A program made the position numbers and the translations under genes. From Triplophysa rosa (Eukaryota > Chordata > Actinopteri > Cypriniformes > Nemacheilidae), in NCBI RefSeq assembly GCF_024868665.1, contig NC_079906.1:16590526-16654525 (forward strand): a stretch of 64,000 nucleotides of DNA, given 5' to 3'. This document shows, one piece after another, positions 18,114 through 31,100 of this stretch (positions are counted from its first letter, which is position 1; each line of letters starts with the position of its first letter). A model generated the notes under the pieces. The model saw nothing but the letters and a program-made list of their open reading frames with translations, searched no databases and was not told the origin of the DNA.

Positions 18114-19608
18114 ACAATGCCTTGTCAAAAACAGACAAGGATTTTTGCTTGCTTTCCGGAAGCAACTGGAATAGATGGGGTTTATCTCATTTTCAGACAG
18201 AGATGAAAACTGTTTCTTTATTTTGGAGATATTATCATGATGACATAATTATACCACGAAACAGTCCAGCATCTGTGTTCAACTTTGATTGTTTCATATG
18301 CATTCGTTTGATGTTTGTTCTCCTCCCCCAGATGGTTTTAACTGAATTGTACAGCTGTCTTATATTGCTGTTGCAGTAGAGTCGTCTGAAGTCTAGAATA
18401 TTTTTTGTTCCACTTCAAAAATGCAATTGCTTAGCCGTAATGGTTTTTCTTTCAATAGTCATTTATTGTTTGATAAACAGTTTAGGCAGCTCTGCTACTG
18501 CTTGTTTTTCCAATTGTTGTCATTTGAACTGAAGGTAGGTCTCACATCATGTAAAATGTACACATGAGTATTCATTATTATTGCATAATTAACAGATGAG
18601 TTTTTACTGTATTACTCATAAGAGGAACAATTTAGCAGAAGTTCATTTTCCCCCATTATTCTACTTTATTTCATTTTAACAATGCAAATAGGTCTTTTTT
18701 TAAATGTGAATATTTTGAGGCGACTCCGATGTCTTCAGTAGCTCAATACCATAAAAATAAAAATGTTTTTATAATTAAAAATCTGTAAGATGTTGTAAAG
18801 GATCTGCCTATGGGATGAGTAATGTAGGATGTGCTCTTGCACAGTGCTGGAGATGAGGAATGTTTTATTGGACTCCACACTTGGTGGATGGTATGTGTTT
18901 ACCAGGTGGATCTCTGATTTATACCCACCCCTTTCCTTTCCCATTATAAACCTGAATCATCCCAGACCTGTGTTCACGCTAAGGAATCTGAGTTTTATTC
19001 CTGGAACTTTTCCCATGTGATATGTAAAGGTATTTTAAGACCAGCCATTGGAATTGTGGTTTTGGAGCCACATTTTGCTACTGGATGATTTTTTTGTTAT
19101 TTCTTTGGCACCACGTTGTAGATATTACACATTCACACGTTTTGCTCTCTTTCCTCTCCCTTTCCCTTAAAGTATTATTTGGCCTTGAGGATTTTTTTTT
19201 GCACGGCCCCAGGTAAGAACATTGCCACGTGAAGTTTGCTAGAAGCAATTGAGAGATTGTGTGCAATATGTGCTGAATGTGCGTCAGTGTGAGTCAGCCT
19301 ACAGACACACCCTGTACAGGCCCTAACTCCACTGTTCTTGTCTTGATTTCCGGTTATGAAGGTTTACTCATGTGTATAGCACAATTATAAAGTTGTTAGT
19401 AAGTATTTAAACATGCGTAGTAATTCAGTGATAAATCCAGGGCTTGACCGACTTTATGATATGCCACCTGGGGTGGCAGACCTATCTGTCAATGTCTTGT
19501 TTTTGTAAAGAAATGTCAATATTGACAATTTGTGTAAACCGCAAGCGTTTATTGCTAATCTCTTGAGACCTTGGAGTTATTTCTTGTTGCCCATTTCTTA
19601 ACCATGGT
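18114..19608. other. sap30bp 3' UTR and downstream intergenic DNA
   Basis: No coding signal is seen after the sap30bp stop. A candidate polyadenylation signal AATAAA lies at 18756-18761, about 640 bp beyond the stop. Open frames here are short and lack family similarity that I recognise. Confidence 0.5.
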
Positions 19609-20029
19609 TTAAAGGTATAGTTCACCCAAAAATGAACAATTCCTCATCATTTACTCACCCTCATGTAATGTTATACCTGTATAAATTACTTTGTTCTGAT
19701 GAATGGGAAGAATGTTAGTAATTTTCAGTTCCAGGACATCATTGACTACCATAGTGGGAAAAATTCAATGGTTGTCAAAAGTGCCCCAGAACTGTTTGTT
19801 TTCCAAAATTCTTAAAAATACCTCATTTTGTGTTCAGCAGAACAACAAAAATACAATATTTTTTCCTACTATGGTAGTGGATGATGTCCCAGAACTGAAA
19901 ATTGCTAATTTTCTTCCAAATGTCTTTCTCAGTGTTCATCGGAACAAAGAAATGTATACAGGTTTGAAACGACTTGAGGGTGAATAAATGATGACAGAAT
20001 TTTCATTTTTGGGTGAACTGTACCTTTAA
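19609..20029. repeat. TTAA-flanked MITE copy
   Basis: The element runs from TTTAAAGGTATAGTTCACCC to GGGTGAACTGTACCTTTAA, inverted termini with TTAA at each edge. Internally TCATTTACTCACCCTCATG faces GAGGGTGAATAAATGATGAC. It is a full-length copy of the most frequent repeat in this window. The TTAA edges fit a piggyBac- or Kolobok-type target, but the family name is not established here. Confidence 0.85.
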
Positions 20030-20101
20030 CTATAATAACCATGCTTTTTGTCTTATTTATATTAAAGCCACAAATAAACTATGGTTTTGCTACAGTAACC
20101 A

Positions 20102-20327
20102 CACTGTAAAAAATGATTTGTTGTTTTTTGTTGTTTCAACTTAAAAAAATAAGTTACCTGGTTGCCTTCAAATTTTAAGTTAGTTCAACTTAAAAATATT
20201 AGTCAACACAACGAGTTTGCAACAAATTCATTAAGTGAACTAATATTTTTAAGTTGAACTAACTTAAAATTTGAAGGCAACCAGGTAACTTATTTTTTTA
20301 AGTTGAAACAAATCATTTTTTACAGTG
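20102..20327. repeat. Near-perfect palindromic hairpin MITE
   Basis: The ends are CACTGTAAAAAATGATTTG and CAAATCATTTTTTACAGTG. The two arms, about 90-100 nt each, are almost perfectly complementary around a short loop near 20203-20237. One asymmetry is a small T/G-rich insertion in the left arm near 20120-20132. It is intergenic, between sap30bp and itgb4. Confidence 0.9.
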
Positions 20328-23300
20328 CATAGTTAAACCAAACCGTGGTTAAACAAACGGCAATCAATCTGCTATTTGTTAACCTGTCTGCCATTTGTTG
20401 GTTAATGTAGGCTACCTTTACTATAAACGGTTAATATACTCTTACTATAGTAAAAACATGATTAATTTGAATAAGGGTATACAAATTGTGCGTAATGACT
20501 TTCGAGTATATAAACATGTTTAAGCACCAAACACAATCAACTTTTCTGGTGGGTCCAGCCGAATTTGAAATCTCACTCACTCTCTTAGTTCTCACGTCAT
20601 GCTAAGAAAAATCGAGGTACCCCGCTTTCATTTGTCCAGCGAAAGAAAGTTGTAAATTCTGAGTGCTTCTATTGTCATGTAAATGATGGAACCGTTTGCT
20701 TTACAAAGGGGGGTTGCCAGAAGATGGTGGGCAGTGCAGTCGCAAGTGCATGGAAAATGTGATTTTAAAAAACATGAATGTTTTAAGTATGACACACAGT
20801 CATTGTGAAGAGAGTCGCTCCTGTGATGTTGAAGTTATGCAGCTCACTAAGTTTTGAGGACCAGTTTGACTTCACGCGCCATCGGAGCTTGTCTGTTAAG
20901 TAAGTTAAATTCACTTTTGCTTGTAGATATACTTTCTGTGCTCAACATGTGAATGTTTTTAAACAAAGTTAAGAGCTTTTCTAAAGTTATGTCTGGTGGG
21001 TGGTCGCATGTGTCGAGAGAAATCGTGAGGTAAACGATAGACCGCTATAGCAGTACTGACGTTTATTTACTTCGGAGACATTGAATAAATAAGTTGTGCA
21101 ACATATTTATAAATCATTTTTATATGTTCAGGGGTGCACGACCCATGTGCTTGCAAATATTTAACCATGCAGTACCTGCCAAAATACTATAAGCACGTTA
21201 GAGCAAAACTATGGTTGATATTACTCATCCCATTATAGTGTATAAATGAAAACACGACACAGACTCCGAGAGCTTCCTGGACTATTTGAAGCAGATCCTA
21301 CATTATTATAAAACTATTTTGTTACAATAACAAAAAATGTTTGGCGGAAACTGTTGTTACCCTGGTGATTTTCTTTTGGAAGGGAAATCCTGAAAAATGT
21401 TCTTGACCGCTAAAAAGCAATGTGTATTTTGGAAACTTACATTGCAGTTTACTGAAAAATACTGGATGCAGACATACATTTAAGATTAAAAAAAATGTCT
21501 TTGGGTATTTATTGCCTTTATCATGCATTAAGTTTGATTTTGCTCTCGTTTCTGCAAAACGCATATTTGCGAAGATGAAATTAATTGTAAGAATGTTCAA
21601 AAGGACTGGTATATACAAGTATCTCAGTTAACCATAAACTTACACTTGATTTAAAACTATTATAAATGCGAAACTGTGATGCAAGTGAGGAAATGCACTT
21701 GGAACATTTTTGATATCCAGTCTCCCGAGGGACTGATTTACCACACACATCCCTTTATAAAGTTTCCCTCTGTGCCAGTGAGTCTGATTGTAACTTTGGG
21801 AAGGACACACCTTGTTTCTGATTCATTGTGTGCTTAGCATCATGCATCTCTCCAGTGGGATTGTGGTTCCCATGGTTCCACCAGTGCTTTTATTGCAATA
21901 AGGCCTTCCCAGAGGAAAAAATTGCTCAGAGGTTGCTTTTTTGGATTTTATGGAGTTCTCTGTTGTCTAGTCTCTGACGTTTCTCCTACTATTGTCTTGG
22001 AGAAATAGAAATAGAAACAAATGAGACTATTGATAAAATGCATAAGGATTATGGAGATGTAAAATGAATGCACGTTATAGATGTAAAATAATCTGCATTT
22101 GAGAAATGATAAATTCATATTGAAATCTTCAAAAACATGGACTTTTGACTGTAGATGTGGCAAATCTAAAATCAGTTTGACATTGTCGAGATTGTCAGAG
22201 ATTTGTGAGATATCTGGGTCTTTGTCTCAGGAGAAATATCTGAAACACAGGAGACTTACAACAAAAGTTTCCATTTGCTCTCAGTTCAATCACATTGATG
22301 TCTATGATAAATAATTGAGATATTTTGGTTCTGAACCGTCCAACTGTCTCGGTCTTGTTTCTCTTTTAGTCTTTCCGCTGGTGTCTAATCCACTGTTTTA
22401 GCTGGTCTGGGAGAGGTCACCTGGAATGGAGATAAAGCTATTGCTTTGTTCCTGCCGAACAGGAACTTTCCCTTTTCAAATGCCGACACAGTTTTATCTC
22501 TCTCTCTCTCTTTCCCTCTTGAATTATGGAACATGTTTGGGGCAGCGACATTCGCAAGACTTCAAAGGAAATGCTGTGTGTGAGCTTTTGTGTTTGTGAA
22601 ACTGGTCAGATTGTTTTTATTGCACATCACAAGTTTAGTTGGTTGCTACCAGAAACAATTCTCGTTGCATTCAAGCATAGCCAGGCTTGTGTTTGTACGT
22701 GTCTACCTGCGTATGCCTGTGTGTAAGTGCATAAAAAAGTGCAGCAATGATTCTTTGTACCCTGTAGGCAATATATCTGCCTGCCACTCCCTGTTAGAGG
22801 TTAACCAGGGCAGGGCTCTCTGTTTCTCTCTCTGTTTCTCAACCTTCAGGGAGGAGCTATGACCTGTCATTCTCAAGTTAACACAGGTCATGGTGCTGCT
22901 GAAGGAATGTTAATGTGCGGAGCAATCAAGCGACAGGGCAGAAGTGAAGGTGGAGAGGTTGTGTTACCTCACAAAGTGAGAAGAAAGAAAGGAAGGGTGT
23001 GGCCGTAAAACACCTGGGCCACTTGAGCGGAGAGGAGGGATTTAATTTTAGAGACCAGACACATGTTCACTCTTAAACACAAGCAAAATCTGAGGTCTAT
23101 ATTCAGACAGTATTCTGCAGCACAGAGGGGCTTAGTGGGGGACTTTTTCCAGCAAGAACACGAAGTTACCTTATTCTTGGAGTTGTAAAAAAACAAGTGG
23201 AAAACCTGTTTTCTCTCTTTGGTTAAACATTGGACAGTAGGCAAAGAATTAAGGATTTTCTTCGAGAGGTTGTTGCTGCTGGTTGGACTCTGGGACTTGG

Positions 23301-23460
23301 ACTGGGAAACAGCAGACTAAGAGGTTTGTGAGGTTAACTATCTATTTGCAAGCTCTTTTGGAACGTTTTCTCTCTCTTCTGTACTGTTTCTTGCTGCCGT
23401 CTTTCTGTTTTTGTTTGTTTTTTTCTGCTGCATTTGTTGCTGTTGAAATAAAAAAAAATC
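20328..23460. other. Intergenic DNA, no gene seen
   Basis: No supported coding exon in either strand. The open frames are short and unrelated to families I recognise. A TC-rich run lies near 22498-22512. The untranslated first exon of itgb4 may lie here or further right, but I cannot place it by sequence alone. Confidence 0.5.
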
Positions 23461-23755
23461 TTAAAGGGATACTTCACCCAAAAATGAAGATTCTGTCATT
23501 ATTTACTCACCCTCAGATTGTGCCAAACCTTTATAAATTTCTTTGCTGAACACACAGGAAGGTATTTAGAAGAATGTCAGATCTTTGATTCCCATAGTAT
23601 TTATTTTCCCTACTATGGGAGTCAATGGGGGCGAGAACTGAAGTTTTTCCAAATTTCGTCCTGTGTGTTACAAAGAAATGTATACCGGTTTGAAACAATC
23701 TGAGGGTGAGTAAATGATGACAGAATTTTCATTTTTGGGTGAACCAGCCCTTTAA
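23461..23755. repeat. TTAA-flanked MITE copy
   Basis: It starts TTAAAGGGATACTTCACCC and ends GGGTGAACCAGCCCTTTAA, with the family's inverted subterminal blocks (TTTACTCACCCTCA facing TGAGGGTGAGTAAA). It is a shorter version of the 19609-20029 element and lies upstream of itgb4. Confidence 0.85.
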
Positions 23756-25101
23756 AGAGTAACTGTTTTCACTCTTGAAGTTTGACCTCTATAGTGAAGA
23801 GAATTATGCACCCATTCGCTTTGTTCTTCATCATCTTACAATCCTTTTTTAAATCAAAAGTTTTGCATAATAAAATCGTTTTGAATAAGAAATCACATAA
23901 GAAATGGTCTTTATCAGGGATTGCACCAGGATGAGTTTTTTTGTGTGTTATGCAATTGCAACTGTGCGACTGTAAAGATAAATCGCTTTTGTGTCTAGCT
24001 CATTCTATAAATATTGTGGCAGTTGTTTGTTTATGATGCATACGTTTCTTTTTTGCTCTCAGATCGATTAACATTTGTATTTGTTTCTGACTTTAAGAAA
24101 CTTTAAGAACGTTACTGGTAAAGTTATTACACTAAGGCTTGCTCCAAACATTTGATTCAAAGATATAAGCATGCACATTGTGTACTTATGGACTAATGAT
24201 TGTGTGAGTCTTAAATATTAACACAAATAATTACGTAAAATACCCTATATTCTTGTGTTGGGAATTTTTGAATTATGTTCAGTAATTTTTCTTACATATG
24301 ACTCAACATGATTTATCTGTTAGTTTGTGAGGTTAACGCTGCCCAGATCAGGTTCACAATAGCGTGTTAAAGTATGTTTAGATCTCAGGTGCAGTCATGT
24401 TTATAAAAGAGTGCGTTTTCTCATCCTGGAGAGAAATACCAGTGATGGTCAAAATATGAACAGGTGTAGGTGAGAATGTTCAAGTTCATGTGCCATGAGT
24501 AACAGAACAAAAAACAACATTAGTTTGGAAATGTATGGGCCACTGTCTGAGTTGACATAAGTATCGCCTCTCTCTTTCTCCTTTAAGTCCTCTCCATCTG
24601 TAGAGACTATGGGCCGAATTCCTGAGGAATTGTTGGTCTGTTTCTGTTCTTCACAGTCAGAATGGAGCTTTATGGAGGGTGAAATGGGCTCAGCTTTCAT
24701 TTGATGTTTTCAGAGAGAGGGTGAAAGTGATATCGGGCAGGTGGATCACATTTCTTCCTCCGTTTTTAAGTGTTTTAGTGCTAATACTCCAGAGCTGAGG
24801 TCATGGCACGCTATTCTCCTATCTGTAGTTAGGATCTGGACGTGGGTCTCTAATAGCCTAATAGGTGTAATAAGTTACGATGTAGATTTAAGGGTCTGCA
24901 GTGTGTCTTAGTTCAAATGACAGAGTTAGTGTTGAAGTACTTTCTGCTTCTGTTATGGTATTCATCAAGGCATGTGTCTTGCAAGCCTCAAGTTTATTAT
25001 TTTACTTATTGGTTGACCATGTTTAAGTGTCTGTAATATGTGTGTGCTATTTGTGCTGTTGCTTGTTTTATGTGTAAGTTTTATGTATGTTTCAGACTGC
25101 A

Positions 25102-28100
25102 ATGGGAGGATGGGCGCTGCGTCTCGCTGTGGGGATCACCATTCTCATGCTTACTGTCACATCCAGCCACGCTAATGACGGTGGGAAATCCCTCACACCT
25201 TAAATCTCCACAACAAGCACTTTTACAACATAAACTTAGATACTTAATAAGACTAATTTAAGTGTAGTTTTCATTAAAGACATTTGCAAATATAACCGCA
25301 TAATTGTATACAATTGTATAAATATAAATTGTAACCGCAATTATTTAGAAGCTGCAATTCAACTTTTTTGGGTTCAAAATAAAATAATTTGATTTGCAAT
25401 GGTAATATTTAGAGATGCACCGATACTAAATTTCTCCACCGATAGAAGATTAAATTAATATTTCCTAACTTTCTGAATGTTATTAATTCATATAATGACT
25501 ATATATGATATTGATATAAAGATGTCATGATATTGAACATCAAACTGGTGATGCTTCTTAACATTTTCTATATACATAGCACAAATTCATTGCATTTTTC
25601 TGTCCTCTTTTGATTGACAGGATATATCGGCCCTAATAATTGGCTATTTTTAAACTATCGGCCGATAGTGTGAAAAATTGCTTTTATCGACCCATACCAA
25701 TTATTTGCCGATATATCGGTGGCACATCTCTAGAAATATTGATTCATAAATTATGATTTTGTGGGAAATATCAGTTTGCAGTCGTTTGACTTCAGCCCAT
25801 GTAAAGATAAGAACATAAAATCTCCCTATTTTATATTTACAATTATATTAAATAAAAAACACACCAAGTGGCATTTATGAAATGCATTTTTGTATTCAAT
25901 AAATACCATATTGTGCCACATAATAATTGTACTGATGTGCTTATCAAAATGCTTTATAGGCAGTAGTTTATTAGGTTTTAGAACGAAGACAACACGTACT
26001 TGGACACTTTCGACTTTGCAAGCATTGGTAAAACATGTCCATATGTCTTGTGAAGTGCTCAAAGATTATAAAGAATGATCTTGCAGTCTGACTGTAGAAT
26101 GTGGTTTCACACACGCTTGTGTGTCCTATAGTGAATCACTGTACAGCTGCCAGGACCAAAACCTGCTCAGGCTGTATCCAGATCGGCTCAGGATGTTCAT
26201 ACTGTTCTGATGATGTGAGACTTACTAAATTCATACATATTTTCTGTGTTTTTGGTTATTTGTCTTCACCCATATGAGTTCACCCAAAAATGAATGTTTC
26301 CATGTTTTAATGAGAATGTACAAACACGTTTTCATGTTTTGTGTGTGTGTTTTATTTTATTAGAATTTCATGTATGATCGGTGTGATTTGAAGGCCAACT
26401 TGGATGCCCATAAGTGTCAGCTGCTGGTAACAGTTGAGAGCACCAAAGAAATGCAAAGGGTTCGTTTCGACAGTCTCTGTGGGCCTGGGCCCACATATCA
26501 CAGATGGCTTTGTGTGTGCATGCATTCTCACATCTGTGTGTGTTTATCAGAACCAGCGGATCGACAAGATGCTGAAGCTGCCACAGGTGGCTCCTCAGAA
26601 GATGCTCATGACGTTTCTCCCCGGTGAGGAGAAGGAGGTGGAGATGGAGGTCTTTGAGCCGTCCCGTGGTCCTCTGGATCTCTACATCCTCATGGACTTC
26701 TCTAACTCGATGTCTGACGATCTGGCCAACCTGAAGAGAATGGGGGACCAGCTGGGTGAGGGAGAAGGGCAGTGAAAAATGTGGTTACTAGAATTCTTTT
26801 TTAATGTTGTTTGTGTATGTAGTGTGACAAGTTTTGTGAGGATTATTTAATTCTAATAAACTTGATGATGTTTGGATATTAACTCGTTTGGTTTCACCTT
26901 GCACAGCTCAACTTGTCGGGGAAATCTCTGATGACTACACCATTGGATTTGGAAAGTTTGTGGACAAAGTCACAGAACCACAGACAGACATGAGACCATC
27001 CAAGTGAGAAGAACACACTTTTACAGCACCAAAATAATCGGAGTCAAATTATTTGTCTTCACACATTCGTTTGTTTTATCTCTTTCAGGTTAAAGCAGCC
27101 GTGGCCCGACAGCGATTCTCCTTTTTCATTTCGTAACATCATCCCTCTCACCAACAACATAACCTACTTCAGACAGATACTGCAGATGGAGCGAATATCT
27201 GGCAACCTGGATGCCCCGGAGGGGGGATTTGATGCTATTTTACAAGCTGCCGTATGCCAGGTAATTAAAGAAAGCTGTTGATTTAAATAAAAAATATCAT
27301 GCCCAATGATCTAACAGTGATTAGTAGCATTGTGACTCGGATCTAAATTTTTCCTCTTCACAGACTCAGATTGGCTGGAGGGAACACAGCACCCACTTGC
27401 TGGTCTTCTCCACTGAATCTGCTTTTCATTATGAGGCAGACGGTACCAATGTGCTTGCAGGTATTTTGGATCGTAACGATGAGAAATGCCATTTGAATCC
27501 AGAGGGACATTACACACACGACACCCTTCAAGATTACCCATCTATACCCACACTAGTGCGACTTCTGGTTAAGCACAACATCATCCCAATCTTTGCCATC
27601 ACCAACCACTCCTACTCGTACTACGAGGTTTGTTGCAAAAATGTTAATTCAGAGTCACAGAAGTGTTTAAACTCTGCTGTGACACAAATGCAACGTTTTT
27701 TGTTTTGTTTTGCAGAAACTGTATGACTACTTTCCAATTGCTGAAATTGGACAGCTACAGGAAGATTCTTCCAACATTCTGAGCATTTTAAGAAAAGCTT
27801 TCAATGTAAAACAGAATGCGAATTGTTTTCATAATGAAATTCTCTGTGATTTTACCTGATGTTACTTCATCGGGTTATTAATGATGTTTAACTTTCTTTT
27901 TTTTATAGAATATTCGTTCCAAGATCAGTATGCGTTTTGAGGACAAACCAAAAGCACTGGAATCTAAAATTCTCTATCAGTCCGGCAGTACGTGGGAATA
28001 TAATAAATCTGGGAATTTCAGAGTCGAACCAGGCGAAATCGTTAGTATCTTTACATATTTGCATTTGTACTTTTTCAATGTTAACATTTTTAATTACACT

Positions 28101-31100
28101 AATCTTGCAGTACTTTTCAGTGTTTAATAAAGGCATTCATTTGTGGTTTCTTCCCTTTCAAGGGTAAATTTAAGGTCCGTCTGAAGGCCCTTACTCAGGT
28201 TGGAGAGAACCCTGTGTGTAAGGCTGACCTGGCTGACCGGGCAGGATCTATGCGAGTCAAACCCACCACCTTTAGCTCCGCCTTCAATATCGACACTGAA
28301 GTGCTCTGTCCAAAATGTGACTGTGAAAAGGTGATGCTGAATAAATGTCAACAACCTGCTTCATGTCATACAGTGTCTTTTCTGAAAATCTCACACTTCT
28401 GTTTCTCCTTTAATATCAAGACCCCGGCTAAAAATGCAGCACGCTGTAACAATCATGGAGATGTGGTTTGTGGGAAATGCCAGTGTTACAGTGGATGGTA
28501 TTATTGACATGTATATCCTTGTATAACTTTTATCCCCAATCATATTGCAGTTAATAACCCCACCCCTTGTTTATACCCCATCTCCACAGGCTAGGTCCCT
28601 TCTGTAACTGTTCGGCCGGAGAATCCAAAGACTCCCCCCTGTGTTTGAAGCCCGGCACGACGGAGCCGTGTTCTGGCAGGGGAGACTGCATGTGCGGTAC
28701 CTGCGTGTGCTATAACCCCAACCAGTTTGAGGGGCCCTTCTGCGAGTTTGACAAATCTCAGTGTCCGAGATTTGGTGGATTTCTATGTAATGGTTAGTGA
28801 GAATCGATAGCAAAATTGACTTTTTGTGCTAACTCTGGTGAAGTCTAGCTGAAGGAAGTCTTTGTGATATACTGTACATCTTACTTGACAACATGCTTTG
28901 ACATGTTGTCATAGTACTGCAGGCTCTGGGTGTGTTTTAAAGTTTGTGACCTATCACCCCTGTGCGTGTCTCAGACCGTGGCAGCTGCAGTATGGGGAAA
29001 TGTTTGTGTTCGCCTGGCTGGAGTGGAGATGCCTGTGATTGTCCCACCATCAACCAAACATGTCTGGACATCAAAGGGGTAAAGCCTGCAAACTTGCACA
29101 CCTTTAACTTCCACTTATTATATTTAGCGATACACATGAGAATGATAAGATATAGTATTGATTCATAATGTTGTATGTGACCCTGGACCACAAAACCAGT
29201 CACGTCGCACGGGTAGATTTGTAGCAATAGCCAACAATACATTGTATGGGTTAAAATGATAGATTTTTCTTATGTGCCAAAAATCATTAGGATACACCTA
29301 CAAACTTCACTCGCCACTCCACAACGTCATTACAGCGGTAAGCCAATAGAAAGCGTTATAACAAACCTGCTTCTTCTTAGCAACGGCCTCCAAGAGGGCC
29401 TCTAATGGACAAATTTAAAGGCAGTTTTCTCAATATTTTGATTTGTTTGCGCCCTCAGATTTCACATTTTCAAATAGTTGTATCTTGGCCAAATATTGTC
29501 ATATTCTTACAAGCTGTCAAATGATGTTTAAATCTAATTTTCCAAAAATGGACCCTTATGCCTTGTTTTGTGGTCCAGGGTCACATATCAATTGTCAGCC
29601 ATAACACACCAATAATTATCACCTGTCGAAACAAAAAAATGTTGATTTACTTAAAAAAAAAAATTCTGTAGCATAGCACACAAGCATAAAAACATCTTTC
29701 GTTTACAAAAACAGCTCTATTCACATTTTTACTTCATTAACCAGGGTATCTGTAATGGCCGTGGTGAGTGTATATGTGGCCGGTGTAAGTGTGAGCACTC
29801 TGGACTTCAGCTAAGCCTCACTTGTGAAGCCAACTTCCAGGTACGATTGTCAGTTTTAATAAGTTATGTGCATTTAACAAATACTGTGCGGATCCTGACG
29901 CAGATACTCTGGCCCTGCAGGCTCAGCTGGGAATGTGTGAAGCCAAAAGGAGCTGCGTTCAGTGCCAAGCCTGGAACACTGGCGAGAGGAAAGGCAGAAA
30001 GTGTGATGAGTGTACATTTCAGTCCGTCTTGGTAGATGAACTGGAGGATGGTACGACATCAAATAACGATAGCACACATTTACTCTGTCTTTCTTTCTGT
30101 TCTTATTATTTTACTTTCTAATTGTTTTCTACATTTGTGTTTTTAACGGAATAAATTAGAAGTTGAACTAGCTTATGTACTGTAGTGACTAAACAAAATA
30201 TAACATGTCAGCTCTTTGACAACATTTACATGTATGCATTTGGCAGATAAGCTTTTATACAAAGCGACTTGTAGTACAACTAAGATATTTATGTGTTTTC
30301 TGGCCTTATTTCAGTGACTTCAGCGATCATTTTTTGTGTGCTAACCACGCATAAACATAATTTTCTCAAAAATGCAAGCATGTGCATACACGTTGGTGGC
30401 ATATTACTGTAGCATATATTGTGCTGAATACAGTGATTTGAGACTAGACATGAGGTTTTGTATAAACTACTGAAAAAAAAACATATCAAGGCATGTCAAA
30501 AAAATATCAAGGCATGTCAAAACACCTTCAGACCTCAGAGGGTTAATAAGGCCTGTTCGATGGGCATCGGACTCGTGATTCTTGTATGTGGAGCACATGT
30601 GTACTTCTTTTTCTGCTTTCTAGCCCAATCCAAAAATTCTTTAAGCTTTAAACACAAGCCTTTAGATCAGAAGGTTTTGAGTAATGAAAAACAAATACAG
30701 TCAAGTCTGTCCAGATGTTTGACTGGCAGTGAGTAGATGAAAAGACTGATTAAAGTTCTTTTGTGTCCACAGATGCTAACGTGATCGAGAAGTGTAGTTT
30801 CCGTGATGAAGATGACGACTGCACGTACCACTACACCGTGAATTATCCATTAGAAAACACGGCCAAAGATCATCATGTCCTGGTGAAGAAAAAGAGGGGT
30901 GAGATGTTTGCAAATGTTAATTTTTACCCAAAATTTCGGCTTGTAGAAAGTACTTGTATGAAGCCCTGTGATTGTGAACCACCTTAGTTACAGTATGTTT
31001 CTTCTGAAGTACTGACTTTCATATTGTTTTCCCGTGTGTCAGACTGTCCACCTGGAGGTTTCCTGTGGTTAATTCCTCTCATAATGTTTCTGATGCTCCT

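Noticed and set aside
19703..19987. 94-codon open frame
   Set aside because: It lies wholly inside a TTAA-type MITE, and similar short frames recur in other copies (for example 45020-45250, 55568-55819).
26370..26627. Reading straight through from itgb4 exon 3 into exon 4
   Set aside because: The frame does not match beta-4 across 26460-26550. Splicing 26459 to 26551 restores the family sequence.
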